Shown here piece after piece: positions 61,900-64,000 of a DNA stretch of 64,000 bases (positions within the stretch are counted from its first letter, which is position 1; each line of letters opens with the position of its first letter). Made by a program: the position numbers and the translations under genes. Below the pieces are notes generated by a model. That model did no database searches. It was not told the origin of the DNA and saw only the letters and a list, made by a program, of their open reading frames with translations. The DNA comes from Physcomitrium patens (lineage: Eukaryota; Streptophyta; Bryopsida; Funariales; Funariaceae): the NCBI RefSeq assembly GCF_000002425.4, contig NC_037275.1:4825482-4889481 (forward strand). Reading direction: 5' to 3'.

Positions 61900-64000
61900 A
61901 TTTTAAATATATTTAGGACCTAAAAATTACAAAGTCTTTGCATTATTAGATTCATGAGTCTCAACTTGTTTATAGATAAAGATTTTGTCAAAAAACAAGA
62001 AATAATTTTAATCAAGAAAACTAAATCCGTACATGTAGAGGTCATAAATGGTCATTTGTTGTCTTTTTGAAATGTTACTTATATGACTTTTCTTTTAAAT
62101 GTAGCAATTAAAGATGATAATAGTATAATAATATTTAATATAATAAGATCTTCTTCTAATCCAATTATTTTAGGATTATTGTAGTTAAAAAAATATAACC
62201 TTTAAATAGATTTAATTTCTGATAACTTTAATTTTTTTTGATAGTTTAATCAAAAATCTTGTAAGCCAAGTAAAAATATATAAGTATAGTACATCCAAAT
62301 TGTTACTGGTAGATGCAAGAGTTTTTATGAATGCAATGAAAAAATGATCATCTTTTGCTATAAATGCCACATCTATTTTTGATGGTGAAAAGACATCAAG
62401 TGGTATTCCTAGTTAATATCAAGATTTTCTAGGATATTTTTGAAAAAGAAATGTAGATATTTTTTTAAAGCATTGCTCTTATGATTGTTCCATAAATCTT
62501 CAAAAAGGAGCTCAATCACCATTTGAATCAAACTATAGCCTATGACAAAACGAATTGGCTACACTCAAAGAATACATTGATGAAAATTTGGCTAAAAATT
62601 TTATATGTCATTCTAAATTTCTAGCTGAGGCTCCTATCTTATTTGTGATGGATCTTTAGGGATGTATAAAGACTATTAAGGATTCAACAAGATCACCATA
62701 AAGAATAGATATCTTCTATTTTTGATTTTAGGATATTTTGATTAATTTAATCAAGCAAAGATCTATATAAAAATAGATCTACAAGGAGCATATAATCTAA
62801 TATGCATTTAAAAAGGAGATGAATAGAAAACTACATTTTGAATCAAGTATGGACATTTTGAATATAATATTATGCCTTTTGGACTCACAAATGCACCATG
62901 TATTTTTCAACATTTAATGAATGATGTCTTTTGTGAGTTTCTTGACGATTTTATTATTTATTATTTGAATGACAACTTAATCTACTCTAAGCATATAAAA
63001 GAGCATGAAGTTCATATTTGTTGTATGTTACAAAAACTTAGAAATGTAAGATTATATGCCAAATTAAAAAATTATGTATTCTACATTACTCAAGTTGACT
63101 TCCTAGGATACATAATTCTAACAAAGGACTAATGATAGATATGAAGAAGGTTTAAACTATGATGAATTGAAAGATTTCAAGAACAATAAGAGATGTGTAA
63201 TTTTTTTTGAGCTTTAAAAATTACTATTGGATCTTCATCAAGATTTTTTTTTAAGTTACAACTCCACTTATATATTCAACTTGTAAAGACAAACTTAAGT
63301 GGAGTAAAGAAGCCAAAGTATTGTTTGATGCTATAAAGAAGGAGTTTACATTTGTACCAATTTTATATTATATTGACTTCTTTAAGGAATTTTTTATAAA
63401 AATAAATACATAAATTTTTTCCTTGAATGAAGTATTATCATAAATGGGAGTAAATAAAAAATTCCATATAGTAGTTTTTATTCCAAAAACTTTTAAGCAG
63501 CTGAGATTAATTATGAGATCTTCAACAAAGAATTCTTTATAATTGTGGATTCATTTGAAGAATGGCATCATTATCTAGAGGGTATCTTGAGTCTAATTAG
63601 TAAGTATATAGATCATAAGAATCTCAAATATTTCATATTAATACATGTTTTGAATTGTTGCTAAACTTTTTAGAGCATGTCTTTATCAAGATTTAATTTT
63701 AAGATTATTTATCAATCTAAAAAATAACAAGATCTATTAGACGTCCTTTTTAAATATTCTTATCTTATACCAAAAGAAAGAAATATATATTTTGATAAAA
63801 AAAAATAATTTTCTTGGAATCAAAGCATTTTCACCTTTGAGCAATAAAATCAACATTGACTATTGATTCAACCTTTGTTAGATAAATTCAATTAAGTATA
63901 TCCTTTGATCTTCTTATTCATGATATTAAAAAAAATTCTTCTAAATTTCATGATACTTTCAAGTTCAAATTTAAAAACAATATACTCTATTTTAAGGAAT
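61900..64000 (+). pseudogene. pol: E3 pol relic, partial
   Basis: Protease region about 61905-62215 (ALLDS then VHVEVINGH and SNPIILGLL), RT about 62500-63130 with MPFGLTNAP at 62872 and IYYLNDNLIYS in place of YLDD, RNase H about 63370-63720, then the start of the linker before integrase at the window edge. Stops in every domain. Confidence 0.8.

Larger units (their letters stand above)
60225..64000 (+). mobile_element. E3: decayed plus-strand gypsy element of the E2 family, runs off the window
   Basis: 5' LTR 60225-60784, then leader, gag, PR, RT and RNase H relics in E2 order; the 3' part lies beyond base 64000. It starts within the pre-RT region of Em and so appears inserted into it. AT-rich with stops throughout; strong C-to-T/G-to-A decay. 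Confidence 0.85.

Overview
This 64-kb window is nuclear DNA of a land plant. The evidence is a chloroplast-type FtsH protease gene with 14 exons and GT-AG introns, a DUF3223 gene, a plant-type membrane-protein gene pair, and chromodomain Ty3/gypsy retrotransposons in very AT-rich intergenic DNA full of (AT)n tracts. Short introns, heavily decayed transposons and LRR style suggest a seed-free plant (moss or relative), but I cannot name the species. All calls come from reading the sequence; no searches were run.

Layout. 1-1230: 3' part of gene A, a membrane protein. 1240-6260: AT-rich spacer. 6264-18032: an old minus-strand gypsy element (E0) whose 3' LTR is split by a younger plus-strand gypsy element (E1, 6522-12857, TSD AACTC). 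18749-20580: gene B, a tandem paralog of A; the first 820 bp of A match B at all but one base, after which the tails are only distantly similar. 23695-29865 (minus): FtsH7/9-like protease. 34821-36460: DUF3223/EMB514-like gene with an RGG tail. 40357-46704: near-intact gypsy element E2 (TSD ATTTG). 47640-47930: TPR-like relic. 48931-50861: decayed Tc1-type (DD34E) transposon with about 220-bp inverted repeats and a solo-LTR-like insert just upstream of the transposase start. 51296-51665: degenerate telomere-like repeat. 55237-56847: LRR pseudogene made of about 288-bp repeats, interrupted by a decayed minus-strand gypsy element (56848-60224), itself cut by a decayed plus-strand gypsy element (E3, 60225 to window end).

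The most interesting material is in E1 and E2. Both have (i) an 11-nt match between the predicted mRNA 5' end, about 31-32 nt after the TATA box, and the complement of the site 2 nt after the 5' LTR; the sequence differs between families but complementarity is kept, which suggests Tf1-like self-priming; (ii) a leader with repeated hairpins whose stems covary and whose loops keep GGATTACC; (iii) a small extra ORF between pol and the 3' LTR; (iv) LTRs with GAAnnTTC (heat-shock-element-like) units. Their RT and integrase wording resembles fungal/vertebrate chromoviruses more than classic plant ones, and the Tc1 relic also looks fungal-like, so horizontal transfer is worth testing.
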